Shown here: piece after piece, positions 9,173-18,827 of the stretch | Position numbering within the stretch: the stretch's first letter is position 1 | Layout: the number at the start of each line of letters is the position of its first letter | Source of the DNA: Candidatus Neomicrothrix sp. UBA814 | GTDB lineage: Bacteria; Actinomycetota; Acidimicrobiia; Acidimicrobiales; Poriferisodalaceae | Direction of reading: 5' to 3' | Assembly: GCA_002296525.1 (NCBI GenBank) | Contig: DBIA01000017.1 | Coordinates: forward strand, 248,001 to 312,000 | Length of the DNA: 64,000 nucleotides | Notes under the pieces: model-generated | The model's input: the letters and a program-made list of their open reading frames with translations, nothing else | What the model was told of the DNA's origin: nothing | Database searches by the model: none | Translations under genes and position numbers: made by a program

Positions 9173-10080
9173 AGAAGCACGGCGGGCTCGGCTCCAAAAA
9201 TGTCGCCTCCTCCAGCTCCGTAACAGTCGCTCTGGTCATACTCACGGCGCTCCTTATAGGACTCAACTACACCGTGATGAAGTGGGCTCTAGACCACACC
9301 ACACCACTAGCACTCGCCGCTCTTCGAACATCTGTTGGCGCTCCCTTCCTACTGGCAATAGCCATGTTTCGCGGAGAGAAGTTGCCTCAAAACCGTCAGC
9401 AGTGGATGGCTGTTTGGTGGATCTCACTTGCCATAACGACAGTGTCAAGCGGATTCCTCGTTCTCGGAATTTCACGTCTTTCGCCCGGGCTAGCAGCGAT
9501 GTTGTCGGCGACTATGCCGCTTTTCACAGCCATAATCGCAGTACTAGTTCTCGCTGAGCTACCAGGACGCCGGGGTTATTTGGGGCTACTCATAGGCCTG
9601 TTCGGGGCGGTATGTCTCGCGATGCCAGCCTTTGGATCCGGTAACACCACCTTAGGCATCGTTTTCTCATTGATTTCTAGTATCAGCTGGGCAGCAGGGG
9701 CAGTACTCAATAAACGACTACCTGGCGCCCTGGAAATTAGTCCATTGATGTTAGTTGCACTTCAGATCACTTTTTCTGCAGTGTGTCTCCATTTAGCTGT
9801 CCCATTCGTCGAAGACTGGTCCGATACCTCTATGGGTTGGGGGCTTGCGCTGCCCTTGCTTTATGCAGGTATTCCATCCCTTGCAGTCACCTTCTATCTG
9901 TTCGCAAGTGTCCTCCGACGTGCCCCTGCGATACAAGGCGCTGCCGTTGCTTACCTGACGCCGTTCTTCGGAGTGCTATTTAGTTGGCTACTCGTCGGTG
10001 ACCGTCTTGGAACTTTTGAGATACTCGGCGGTGCGCTAGTTGTTACAGGTGTGGCGCTTCTCTCATTAGACCGTCGATAG
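9169..10080 (+). CDS. EamA/DMT-superfamily transporter
   Basis: A 303-residue protein with about ten membrane segments arranged as two EamA repeats. The first begins around LLIGLNYTVMKWALDHTTPLAL, written here as a family-typical segment, and the second around SLISSISWAAGAVLNKRLPG. The GTG start overlaps the SDR stop, indicating translational coupling. Such carriers usually export amino acids, metabolites or drugs. The substrate cannot be read from sequence; the operon suggests a metabolite of the PhyH/SDR pathway. Confidence 0.85.
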   Translation: MKKHGGLGSKNVASSSSVTVALVILTALLIGLNYTVMKWALDHTTPLALAALRTSVGAPFLLAIAMFRGEKLPQNRQQWMAVWWISLAITTVSSGFLVLGISRLSPGLAAMLSATMPLFTAIIAVLVLAELPGRRGYLGLLIGLFGAVCLAMPAFGSGNTTLGIVFSLISSISWAAGAVLNKRLPGALEISPLMLVALQITFSAVCLHLAVPFVEDWSDTSMGWGLALPLLYAGIPSLAVTFYLFASVLRRAPAIQGAAVAYLTPFFGVLFSWLLVGDRLGTFEILGGALVVTGVALLSLDRR

Positions 10081-10122
10081 AGGAATCTGCAACGGAGTTA
10101 CGACTGGCGTAGGCTCAGCACC

Positions 10123-11268
10123 ATGGCTGATAGCGATATTAAAGCGATGACAGCGGACCTCGAGGCGGTGGAATTCGACGAAACAGCGTTTACCGACCCG
10201 GTGCCCCTTTCTGAGGCCAAGGTAGCGATAGTTACTTCTGCCTCCTTACATCACCCCGATGACGAAGACTTCTCGCCTATGGATACGGGATATCGAGTAC
10301 TGCAGTCCGAAAAAAGGGACTACGTCATGGGGCATTGGAGTCCTAACTTTGACGCAACAGGATTCGCTCTCGATATCAACACAGTTTTTCCGATCGACCG
10401 CTTAGAGGAACTAGCTACCCAAGGAGTTATCGGTTCGGTAGCGGATGAACACCTTGCCTACGCAGGTAATCAATTTGAGCTATCTGCGATAAGAATGGAT
10501 AGCGGTCCTGCCGGTGCCAAATTCCTTAAAGAACAGGATGTTGACATCGTTTTACTAACGCCTGTTTGACCCTTGTGCACGCGTACCGTGAGTACGCTCG
10601 CTCACATTTTCGAAGCTGAAGGCATCGCCACTATCGCTCTTGGCTCCATTAAAAGTCAGATAGAGAGCACCGCGCCGCCCCGCGGTCTCTGGTGTGATTT
10701 CCCGTTGGGTAGGCCTCTAGGAGTTCCAGGCGACCCAGATTTTCAACATCGGGTACTAGCAACCGCATTCGAACTGTTGGACAGTTCAGAACCAATTTTT
10801 GCTGAATACGACGTCGCTATTTCTGACGACGCGAGCGAAGTTTTAGCATGCCCAATGCCGCCTCGTCATGACCCAGATGCCCATCCCGCGGTGGACGAGG
10901 CCAACGGGCTGAGGCCGGCCTACGAACGCGCGATCGCTGAATACGGGAACCGAATGGGAGCCGGGCGAGCCGTTCAAGCTGACGACATAACGGGTGCGAT
11001 AGAAGCATTCGTGAGAGTTGTCGAAGGCACCCCATGGAAAGAAGCCGGGATACCGGGGATTCCTTCACGAGTGAGTCAGGACATTCGCGGATACTACGAA
11101 ACGGCGGCTTTAGCGTTATCAGACCACGCCCCGTCAGCGTGGGCCGGAACCCGCTGGTTCCTAGATCACACTGAAGCCGGCAAAGTAGTTATGGCGGCGA
11201 GACAGGCCATGGCCGACGCCGGAGAAAATAATCCAATCTGGTTTTATATGGCCCCGGGGGATCGCTAG
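10123..11268 (+). CDS. GrdB-like selenoprotein (glycine/sarcosine/betaine/proline reductase family), TGA read as Sec149
   Basis: One frame of 381 residues contains a single internal TGA at 10567-10569. The sequence around it reads LLTPV-U-PLCTRT, which matches the TPT-U-GTCTR active-site region of glycine/betaine/D-proline reductase selenoprotein B. It makes a UxxC redox motif with Sec149 and Cys152. The coding pattern and family similarity continue across the TGA. A 6-bp hairpin with a G in its loop begins 11 nt after the TGA. No GrdA, GrdC or GrdD partners are in the window, so it is probably not a classical Stickland reductase; a thiol-dependent reduction is plausible. It sits between a DMT exporter and an MFS carrier, 8 bp from the latter. 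A conventional caller would split it into 148- and 231-residue pieces. Confidence 0.85.
10567..10597 (+). promoter_or_regulatory. Sec-decoding TGA plus bacterial SECIS-like hairpin
   Basis: TGA at 10567-10569 is followed, after 11 nt, by GCGTAC-CGTGA-GTACGC (10581-10597). This is a perfect 6-bp stem with a 5-nt loop whose second base is G. Seventeen nucleotides separate the TGA from the loop, which agrees with the known bacterial SECIS spacing and loop rule. SelB recognition is inferred. Confidence 0.75.
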
Positions 11269-11276
11269 TTGGCGTC

Positions 11277-12512
11277 GTGATCTTTTCCGTTGAGCCAGTC
11301 GAACAGAAATTCTTCGGGTGGCGCATTGTTGGCGCATCGTTCACAGTCCTGTTCGTCGTTTACGGAATCCAATTCAGCTTCGGCACCTTCGTGGGGGATG
11401 TGGTCGATGACACTGGCTGGTCTGAAAACCGGCTTCAGCTGATCTTCGCAATTTACATCGGTCTATACAGCGCCTTATCTGCCATAAGTGGATGGTTAAC
11501 CGATCGTATGGGCCCAAGGCCCGTTGTAGCAGTAGGAGCAGTCCTGCTCACGAGTGGTTATTTGTTGTGGGCTACCGCAAGCAACATAGTCGTCGTCGCG
11601 ATAGGAATGGCCATCGTTGCGCCCCTTGGAATGAGTTGTTCTTGGGTGCCATGTAACGCCACGGTTGTGCGCTGGTTTGTGGTGCGCCGTGGATTCGCCA
11701 CAGCAATAGCAACCGCAGGGGGAAGTCTTGCCAACATTTTGGTTCCGCCGATTGCCGCTGTCCTTGTATCAGCGTATGGATGGCGAGTCGCGATTCTGGT
11801 TATGTCCCTAACGGGCGGAATCTGCATGTTGCTGAGCTCGATTGTTCTCGAACGAGACCCAGAAAGAGTAGGCCAACAACCAGATGGTCGAATTGTCGCA
11901 ACTGCTGACTCAACTGAAGATCTCCAAACAGGAATGACGCCCGCTGAAGCGTGGAGGAGTCGAACCTACTGGAAAATTTTTGGGATGTACGCACTTACTT
12001 TCATTGCGGTCTTCGTTCCGTTCGTTCATGGCGTGCAATTTGCACAGAGCCTCGGCGCATCCCTCCAAACAGCCTCAACTGTGATCTCAGCGATAGGAAT
12101 CGGAGGGCTTATCGGGCGGCTGGTAATGGGTCCCGTGTCCGACCGCATTGGCAGAAAAAATGCGGTCATGCTGGCCCTATTTTTAGAAACAGTCTCCTTT
12201 TTTGGGATGGCCGGCACTAACTCGTTGTGGCTGCTCTACCTATCGGCAGCAACGTTTGGATTTGCATATGGGGGTGGAGTGGTGGTCTTCCCGCCGCTTG
12301 TCGCGGACTTCTTCGGACGCGCCCATGCCGGCTCAATTGTGGGACGAATCTTCGCGACAGCAGGAACTATGGCAGCGATTGGCCCATATACAGCACAGGT
12401 ACTGCGAGATGCCTTGGGTAACTACAGATGGGCCTTCTTGCTTTCAGGTATAGCAAACGGTCTTGCATTGCTGCTAGCGACGCGTCTGCCGAGTAACGCC
12501 AATAGAGCGTGA
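11277..12512 (+). CDS. MFS transporter (oxalate/formate antiporter-like)
   Basis: A 411-residue carrier with about 12 membrane segments. It opens with FGWRIVGASFTVLFVVYGIQ and has GWLTDRMGPRPV at loop 2-3 and GPVSDRIGRKNA at loop 8-9, the duplicated MFS signature. This arrangement is typical of the monocarboxylate and oxalate/formate antiporter branch. The GTG start lies 8 bp after the GrdB-like selenoprotein gene, so the two are probably cotranscribed and the carrier may move that enzyme's substrate or product. Confidence 0.85.
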   Translation: MIFSVEPVEQKFFGWRIVGASFTVLFVVYGIQFSFGTFVGDVVDDTGWSENRLQLIFAIYIGLYSALSAISGWLTDRMGPRPVVAVGAVLLTSGYLLWATASNIVVVAIGMAIVAPLGMSCSWVPCNATVVRWFVVRRGFATAIATAGGSLANILVPPIAAVLVSAYGWRVAILVMSLTGGICMLLSSIVLERDPERVGQQPDGRIVATADSTEDLQTGMTPAEAWRSRTYWKIFGMYALTFIAVFVPFVHGVQFAQSLGASLQTASTVISAIGIGGLIGRLVMGPVSDRIGRKNAVMLALFLETVSFFGMAGTNSLWLLYLSAATFGFAYGGGVVVFPPLVADFFGRAHAGSIVGRIFATAGTMAAIGPYTAQVLRDALGNYRWAFLLSGIANGLALLLATRLPSNANRA

Positions 12513-12589
12513 TTCCTGGATCTCGAAGCTATGAGGAGGCACCGACACCCTGTCGCTAGTAATCTGGTCTCGAAGCAGGAGGGGAAAAG

Positions 12590-15500
12590 ATGGCGTTAGC
12601 TGACTTCAAACTAGAGGATCGATTCACGCGTAGCGAAGGAGACGTCGCTATGTCAGGAGTTCAGGCACTCCTCAGAGTTCTTTTGGACCAATTGCGCGCC
12701 GATAAACGAGATGGTCTCAACAATGCTGCCATGGTCTCTGGCTACCGAGGCTCGCCTTTGGGTGGCATTGACTCCCTCATGCTCGGCAATGCCGACGAAT
12801 TAGCCGAAAACAACATCCAGTTCGTTCCCGGCCTAAATGAAGATTTAGGAGCTACAACCGTCTGGGGCTCGCAATTAGCTAATCGCAACTTCGATGGAAA
12901 ATTCGATGGTGTATTGGGAATGTGGTACGGCAAAGCCCCTGGTGTGGACCGCTCTGGTGACGCCATCCGACATGCCAACGTCTGCGGGGTTGACCCTAAA
13001 GGCGGCGTACTACTGGTAGCGGGCGATGATCCTGCTTCGAAATCATCCACGCTTGCTTCCGAGTCTGAGTTTGCGCTTCTTCACTTTCAAACGCCCATCC
13101 TTTACCCGGGAACGGTTCAAGAGGTTGCTGATTACGGCCGGATTGGTTACGAACTTTCGCGGTACAGCGGTCTATGGGTGTCACTAAAAATTGTGACGAA
13201 CGTGGCAGATGGGTATTCAACCATCAAGGTGGGCCCCGGTCGAGTCCAGATGCAACGCCCAGACTTTGAATGGGACGGCACCCCCTGGCAACACACCCAA
13301 CAGGATGCTTTGTTTGGCCCCTTCGCCGTCCGTCAAGAACTAGAAATCCACGAAGGTCGAATGGAAGCAACAGACGCATTCACTCGCCTTAACCAACTTG
13401 ACACCGTAAGCGGAGCTACCTCTGATGCACGGATAGGGCTCGTAGCAGCAGGGAAGACCTATTACGACCTTCGCGAAGCTTTAGATCGAATGGGTCTTGA
13501 TGAAGCCGCACTCAAACAACGCGGAATACGGATTTACAAACCAGCCGTTGTCTGGCCCCTTGAAGCTAACGGGGTCCGCGAATTCGCTCGAGGTCTCGAC
13601 ACCATTGTTGTAGTCGAAGAAAAGCGAGCATTCATTGAGATGTTTATGCGTGAAATTCTCTACGGAACTACTGACGCGCCAACAATTCTCGGAAAACGTG
13701 ATGCCGAAAACTCGTTCTGGTTCCCCGGTCACGGGGAGATGGATGCGGACCTTATCGCACGCAAAATCCGTCCATTTCTTGTGAACCTGATGGGAGAAGA
13801 CGCAGTGGGTCCGGCCGTACGTGAACGCGTCACCATACCCGTGGCGCTTGGTGAACCCGACGACAAGAAACAATCGAACCGAACACCCAACTTCTGTTCA
13901 GGCTGTCCTCATAACCGCTCCACCTGGGTTCCGGAAGGCTCTGAAGCCGGTGGAGGCATTGGCTGTCACGGTATGGCCTCAATGACGCCAACACGTAACG
14001 TGAAAGGCACCACTCAGATGGGGGGAGAAGGCGTTCAATGGGTCGGCGCTGCACCATTTGTCACCATGGAGCACCGATTCCAAAACATTGGCGATGGAAC
14101 ATTCCACCACTCTGGGTCGCTCGCTGTCCGGCAAGCTGTTGCTGCAGGCACCAACGTCACATACAAAATCCTTTACAACGCAGCAGTAGCCATGACCGGT
14201 GGACAGGACGTCGACGGCGGAATGACAGTCCCAGAATTGACTCGTTCGCTTGAGGCCGAAGGAGTCAGCAAAGTCATGGTCCTAACCCATGACACCGAAA
14301 AATATGGAGAAAACCCACACTTCGCCGAAGGTACCGAGGTGTGGTATCGGGACCGCCTGGATGAAGCACAACGAATCCTTCGTGACACACCAGGATGCAC
14401 AGTTTTGATTTATGACCAGCCATGTGCAGCAGAATTACGGCGTGATCGCAAGCGAGGTAAGGTCGCCGAACCAACAATGGCAGTCTTTATTAACGAAGCC
14501 GTTTGTGAGGGTTGCGGAGACTGCGGAGAAAAATCTAGCTGCCTTTCGGTACAGCCAGTAGAAACCGAGTTTGGTAGAAAGACAGCCATCCACCAATCTT
14601 CTTGCAACAAGGACTTCACCTGTCTTGACGGGGATTGTCCGGCATTTATAGAAGTAGAGCCCGCTGGCGTCGTTCCTGAGAAGTCGACTCTGGCAGTAGC
14701 TGAAATTAAAGACGACCAACCCGAACCTAACCGCCTCGATGAAGGCAATGTCTTAATGATCGGCATTGGCGGAACCGGCGTCGTTACAGTCAACCAACTA
14801 CTAGCAACAGCTGCTCTGCTAGACGGCAAAGAGGCCCACGGGCTTGATCAAACAGGTCTCGCCCAGAAAGGCGGCCCAGTTGTATCCAACCTCAAGATTC
14901 GGCGACCAGACAGCGAACTAGAGCTAGGAGAAGCTAACAAAATTGCCACAGGAGAAGCAGATGCTTACATCGTCTTCGACCTATTGAGTGGCACCAACCC
15001 AGCCAACCTCGAGAAGGCAATGCCGGGGCGCACCGTGGCACTGGTGTCTTCCAGCAAAGTCCCAACAGGAGCAATGGTTCGTGACACTTCGGCCGACTAC
15101 CCGGAATGGTCGGCGCTACAGCAATCGATTGATAGCGCTACGGTCCCCGAAAAAAACGTCTACTACGACGCTGGCAACCTGTCCGACAATCTATTTCGGT
15201 CGCACATGCCCGCAAACATCATCGTCCTCGGTTCCGCTTACCAGAGCGGAGTCGTACCCATTAGTTCAGCAGCGATAGAACGCGCCATCGAACTAAATGG
15301 CGTAGCCGTAGAAATGAACACCCAAGCGTTTCGAATCGGTCGCCAAATAGTGCTTGAGCCCGACTTTATTGACAAATTAGGGATTGAACGAGTTGGAAAG
15401 GTCAGCCGCAAAAACAATGTTTCCGAAGCGGTTCAGAATCTCATCGACTCCGTTTCAGAACCATCTGAAGAGCTTGAACGACTGCTGCGAATCCGAGTGC

Positions 15501-16075
15501 CGGACCTCGTTGAGTACCAAAACATTAAATATGCGAAGGCTTATGTAGAAAGAGTCAGCGCCGTGAGAGCGGCTGAAGCAAGCGTCGGAGAAGATACGCG
15601 GCTGTCTGAGACTTATGCCCGTTACCTATACAAATTGATGGCCTATAAAGATGAATACGAAGTCGCACGACTTCACCGGTCTAAGGCTTTTCAACAAGCA
15701 GTCCGTGACCAGTTTGGAGATAAAAGCAAAGTCACCTACAAGTTGCATCCCCCCTCCATGAAGCGACTTGGCCTTGAACAAAAAATCGGGCTTGGTCGGT
15801 CAGGCGATGTTGCATTCGCCATACTGCGTCGAATGAAATTCCTGCGCGGAACCCCGCTGGATATCTTTGGTAATACCGCTCATCGCAAGATGGAGCGCGG
15901 CCTGGTAAACGAATATCAGACAATGATCGAAGCAGTGGTTGATGGCCTTCACACGGACAGTTACGACAAAGCGTTACGCGTAGCTGAGCTACCCGACATG
16001 ATTCGCGGTTACGAAGGTGTCAAAGAGGCCAACGTCGAAAAATTTAGACAAGCCGCCAAGGAAATATTGAACTAA
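12590..16075 (+). CDS. indolepyruvate ferredoxin oxidoreductase, fused subunits
   Basis: A 1161-residue fused 2-oxoacid:ferredoxin oxidoreductase, which decarboxylates aryl or branched 2-oxoacids to acyl-CoA. Order: an N-terminal pyrimidine-type region (SGYRGSPLGGIDSLML), a thiamine-diphosphate region with CSGCPHNRST near residue 435 and GGIGCHGMASM, and a ferredoxin-like cysteine cluster CEGCGDCGEKSSC near residue 640 continuing to CNKDFTCLDGDC. The gamma domain follows, with MIGIGGTGVVTVNQLL near 722 and LDQTGLAQKGGPVVSNLK. The length fits the long fused form found in aerobes. A strong Shine-Dalgarno, AGGAGGGG, precedes ATG 12590. It appears monocistronic. Confidence 0.93.
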   Translation: MALADFKLEDRFTRSEGDVAMSGVQALLRVLLDQLRADKRDGLNNAAMVSGYRGSPLGGIDSLMLGNADELAENNIQFVPGLNEDLGATTVWGSQLANRNFDGKFDGVLGMWYGKAPGVDRSGDAIRHANVCGVDPKGGVLLVAGDDPASKSSTLASESEFALLHFQTPILYPGTVQEVADYGRIGYELSRYSGLWVSLKIVTNVADGYSTIKVGPGRVQMQRPDFEWDGTPWQHTQQDALFGPFAVRQELEIHEGRMEATDAFTRLNQLDTVSGATSDARIGLVAAGKTYYDLREALDRMGLDEAALKQRGIRIYKPAVVWPLEANGVREFARGLDTIVVVEEKRAFIEMFMREILYGTTDAPTILGKRDAENSFWFPGHGEMDADLIARKIRPFLVNLMGEDAVGPAVRERVTIPVALGEPDDKKQSNRTPNFCSGCPHNRSTWVPEGSEAGGGIGCHGMASMTPTRNVKGTTQMGGEGVQWVGAAPFVTMEHRFQNIGDGTFHHSGSLAVRQAVAAGTNVTYKILYNAAVAMTGGQDVDGGMTVPELTRSLEAEGVSKVMVLTHDTEKYGENPHFAEGTEVWYRDRLDEAQRILRDTPGCTVLIYDQPCAAELRRDRKRGKVAEPTMAVFINEAVCEGCGDCGEKSSCLSVQPVETEFGRKTAIHQSSCNKDFTCLDGDCPAFIEVEPAGVVPEKSTLAVAEIKDDQPEPNRLDEGNVLMIGIGGTGVVTVNQLLATAALLDGKEAHGLDQTGLAQKGGPVVSNLKIRRPDSELELGEANKIATGEADAYIVFDLLSGTNPANLEKAMPGRTVALVSSSKVPTGAMVRDTSADYPEWSALQQSIDSATVPEKNVYYDAGNLSDNLFRSHMPANIIVLGSAYQSGVVPISSAAIERAIELNGVAVEMNTQAFRIGRQIVLEPDFIDKLGIERVGKVSRKNNVSEAVQNLIDSVSEPSEELERLLRIRVPDLVEYQNIKYAKAYVERVSAVRAAEASVGEDTRLSETYARYLYKLMAYKDEYEVARLHRSKAFQQAVRDQFGDKSKVTYKLHPPSMKRLGLEQKIGLGRSGDVAFAILRRMKFLRGTPLDIFGNTAHRKMERGLVNEYQTMIEAVVDGLHTDSYDKALRVAELPDMIRGYEGVKEANVEKFRQAAKEILN

Positions 16076-16205
16076 TCGAAGTCCGGGCCAACTATCGGAT
16101 TTCGTGAATCCTAAGTCACAATGCGATTCAATAGATAAATAACTGGGCCCTTTAGTTCTTGCGGTTATTGGTGCGAATGTCATCCGGAACGAGCAGACTG
16201 GGGGC

Positions 16206-17606
16206 ATGGATCATCAGGACCTGGACATAGCTGATTCCGTGCTTGATCTCATCGGTAAGACGCCGATGGTCAAACTTCCACGAATTGGCAAAGACACTGC
16301 TTGCCCGATCGTCGCCAAACTGGAGACGACTAATCCCGGCGGAAGTTCCAAAGACCGACCTGCGGTGACCATGATCGACGAAGCTGAAGAGGCGGGCCTC
16401 CTGCTGCCCGGTGGAACAATTATCGAACCGACCTCCGGGAACACCGGAGTCGGTTTAGCGATAGTCGCGGCGCAAAGAGGCTACAAATGCATTTTTGTCA
16501 TGACCGACAAAGTCAGCAGCGAAAAAGTAGCTCTCCTTGAAGCATACGGAGCCGAAGTCGTAGTGTGCCCAGTAGCTGTAGCGCCAGAAGACCCCCGTTC
16601 CTATTACTCCACAGCGGAACGCTTAGTTACAGAAATACCGAATGCATATCGCCCGAATCAATATCACAACCAAGCAAACCCCAAAGCTCACTACCTAACA
16701 ACCGGCCCCGAGATCTGGGAACAGACTCGGGGCAGAATCACCCACTTCGTAGCTGGAGCAGGCACCGGAGGCACAATTACTGGCGTCGGTAGATTCCTGA
16801 AAGAACAAAATCCAGACGTGCAAATAATTGCTGCGGACCCCACCAACTCGGTCTATTCCGGTGGCAGCGGACGACCATATCTTGTTGAGGGCGTAGGTGA
16901 GGACTTCTGGCCTGACACATACGACCCCTCAATAGTCGATTCCACTATCGCAGTAACCGACGCCGAGTCTTTTGCGATGGCGCATCGGGTCACGGTCGAA
17001 GAAGGCATTCTGATAGGAGGTTCCGGCGGGACAGCCGTAGCAGCGGCATTGCAAACCGCACAAACCCTGACTGCAGAGGACCTGGTCGTCGTCCTGATCC
17101 CTGACAGTGGTCGTGGGTACTTGAGCAAGGTTTTCGACAAATCTTGGATGGCAAACATGGGCTTTTCCAAACAAGAAGGGTCGACAGTCGCTGACTTACT
17201 TGACCAGCGGGCCAGGGGCGAATCTGAGTTGACGTACGTGTCTCCTGAAAGCACCCTCGAGGAAGCCATTTCGATAATGCAAGAAAGGGCCCTTCCCGGG
17301 ATCCCAGTCGCCAATGGCGAAATGCCCTTAGCTATAGCGGAGGTAATGGGTTCCGTGTACCAACACTCTCTGCTAGAAGAATCCTCCAAGACGAACCAGC
17401 CATCTCCTGGAAAAGTCGAAGAGGTGATGAGTCCCAACATGCCCACAGTCGGAGTAGGTGAATCCCTAAAAGTCGCAGCTGCCAAACTTGAAAACTCGCA
17501 GGTTCTTCTAGTGCTTGATGACGGACAGCCACGTAGCTTGTTAACCAGATCAGACCTCGCAGGCGCGCATGCGGGAGACGGGGAACAGGAGGAGACATCG
17601 AAATGA
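16206..17606 (+). CDS. cbs: cystathionine beta-synthase
   Basis: A 466-residue PLP enzyme that condenses serine (or O-acetylserine) with homocysteine. The catalytic domain shows NPGGSSKDRPAV with the Schiff-base Lys, the PTSGNTGVGLA substrate loop, and GAGTGGTITGVG for the PLP phosphate. Residues from about 340 form a tandem CBS pair (YVSPESTLEEAISIM and later EVMSPNMPTVGVGESL), the usual regulatory module. The stop overlaps the ATG of the next gene by four bases, so it is coupled to the gamma-lyase/synthase. Together they suggest reverse transsulfuration from homocysteine to cysteine. Confidence 0.92.
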   Translation: MDHQDLDIADSVLDLIGKTPMVKLPRIGKDTACPIVAKLETTNPGGSSKDRPAVTMIDEAEEAGLLLPGGTIIEPTSGNTGVGLAIVAAQRGYKCIFVMTDKVSSEKVALLEAYGAEVVVCPVAVAPEDPRSYYSTAERLVTEIPNAYRPNQYHNQANPKAHYLTTGPEIWEQTRGRITHFVAGAGTGGTITGVGRFLKEQNPDVQIIAADPTNSVYSGGSGRPYLVEGVGEDFWPDTYDPSIVDSTIAVTDAESFAMAHRVTVEEGILIGGSGGTAVAAALQTAQTLTAEDLVVVLIPDSGRGYLSKVFDKSWMANMGFSKQEGSTVADLLDQRARGESELTYVSPESTLEEAISIMQERALPGIPVANGEMPLAIAEVMGSVYQHSLLEESSKTNQPSPGKVEEVMSPNMPTVGVGESLKVAAAKLENSQVLLVLDDGQPRSLLTRSDLAGAHAGDGEQEETSK

Positions 17607-18793
17607 TGGGTGGCGACCCCGCTCTGTCGGGATTCGAAGATCAAGAGCATTTCGGTTTTGAAACGCGCGCCATTCGCGCTGGTCAACCCCACGACGAGCG
17701 CACAGGCGGGGTTGTGACACCTATCGCGCTGTCAACAACCTTTGCTCAAGATGCCCCCGGCTCCCCGAAGCACGGGTACGAATATTCACGAACCGGAAAT
17801 CCAACCCGTCACGCATATGAGGCATGCGTAGCTTCATTAGAGGGAGCCGCATACGGTTTTGCTTTCGCCAGCGGCCTATCGGCCGAAGACGCGTTGTTTC
17901 GCCAACTTTCACCGGGTTCTCAAATATTGCTGGGCAATGATGCTTATGGAGGAACCTTCCGACTGATCGACAGTGTCCACGGCAAAAAGTCCGGATTAGC
18001 CAATGCAGCAGTCGATTTAACTCAACCCGATCAGATCAAAGACGTGTGGACACCCGACACAAAGATGGTATGGCTCGAAACACCTACGAACCCGATGTTG
18101 TCAGTCTTCGACATCAAAGCCATCTCTGACCTAGTGCACGAGCTAGGGGGCATAGTTGTAGTCGACAACACTTTTGCTACCCCCTATCTCCAGCAACCTC
18201 TCTCGCTTGGAGCAGATGTAGTAGTTCACTCCGCAACAAAATATCTTGGTGGCCACAGCGACGTTGTGGGGGGCTTCGTTGCGACCAATCACGAGGCCCT
18301 CGCCGAGGACCTGGTCTATATACAAAACGCAGTCGGCGCAGTGCCAAGCCCGTTTGACTGCTACTTAGCAATGCGTGGAGTCAAAACACTGGCCGTACGC
18401 ATGGATCGACACTGTGACAACGCTCAGCGAATCGTCGCACTACTACAAGCACATGACGCTGTCAGCCAAGTCCTATACCCGGGACTACCAGAGCACCCGG
18501 GTCACGACATCGCGTCAAAACAGATGAAAAATTTCGGCGGGATGGTCAGTTTCCGGTTGGAGGGTGGTCAACCCGCAGCCGAAAAGCTGGTTACATCCAC
18601 ACGAATCTTTACACTCGCAGAGTCGCTGGGAGCGGTCGAGTCGCTCATCGAACACCCAGGTGTCATGACTCACCTTTCTGTAGCGGGGTCCGCCCTTGAA
18701 GTTCCTGACGACTTAGTCCGAATATCAGTAGGTATTGAATCAATCGATGATCTTGTGTCGGATCTCACACAGGCCTTGGATCAACTCGCATGA
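17603..18793 (+). CDS. metB: cystathionine gamma-lyase / gamma-synthase
   Basis: A 396-residue Cys/Met-metabolism PLP enzyme. Seen: YEYSRTGNPTRHAYE near the N-terminus, FASGLSAEDALF, ETPTNPMLSVFDI, VVDNTFATPYLQQPLSLGAD and the PLP lysine in HSATKYLGGHSDVVGG. A C-terminal SLGAVESLIEHPGVMTH follows. Sequence alone does not separate synthase from lyase; the partner beta-synthase directly upstream favours the lyase role. AGGAGG precedes the ATG, which overlaps the cbs stop. Confidence 0.9.
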   Translation: MMGGDPALSGFEDQEHFGFETRAIRAGQPHDERTGGVVTPIALSTTFAQDAPGSPKHGYEYSRTGNPTRHAYEACVASLEGAAYGFAFASGLSAEDALFRQLSPGSQILLGNDAYGGTFRLIDSVHGKKSGLANAAVDLTQPDQIKDVWTPDTKMVWLETPTNPMLSVFDIKAISDLVHELGGIVVVDNTFATPYLQQPLSLGADVVVHSATKYLGGHSDVVGGFVATNHEALAEDLVYIQNAVGAVPSPFDCYLAMRGVKTLAVRMDRHCDNAQRIVALLQAHDAVSQVLYPGLPEHPGHDIASKQMKNFGGMVSFRLEGGQPAAEKLVTSTRIFTLAESLGAVESLIEHPGVMTHLSVAGSALEVPDDLVRISVGIESIDDLVSDLTQALDQLA

Positions 18794-18827
18794 CCGACAT
18801 GTGGATATCGCCATAGTTCACATTGCC

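Noticed and set aside
10123..11268. Reading the GrdB-like gene as a pseudogene or two separate genes of 148 and 231 residues
   Set aside because: The TGA falls exactly at the Sec position of the family motif, is followed by a SECIS-like hairpin, and no frameshift is needed to continue.
14410..14829. 139-residue minus-strand frame in the indolepyruvate oxidoreductase gene
   Set aside because: Covers the ferredoxin-like cysteine region of the sense gene; low-complexity Ser/Pro/Thr composition.
16097..16111. GGATT-TCGTG-AATCC hairpin after the indolepyruvate oxidoreductase gene
   Set aside because: Only 5 bp of stem and no T-run; too weak to list as a terminator.
16853..17692. 279-residue minus-strand open frame opposite the beta-synthase gene
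   Set aside because: It is antisense to a well-supported cbs gene with all motifs, and its composition (many Ser, Arg and Pro) is typical of a shadow frame.
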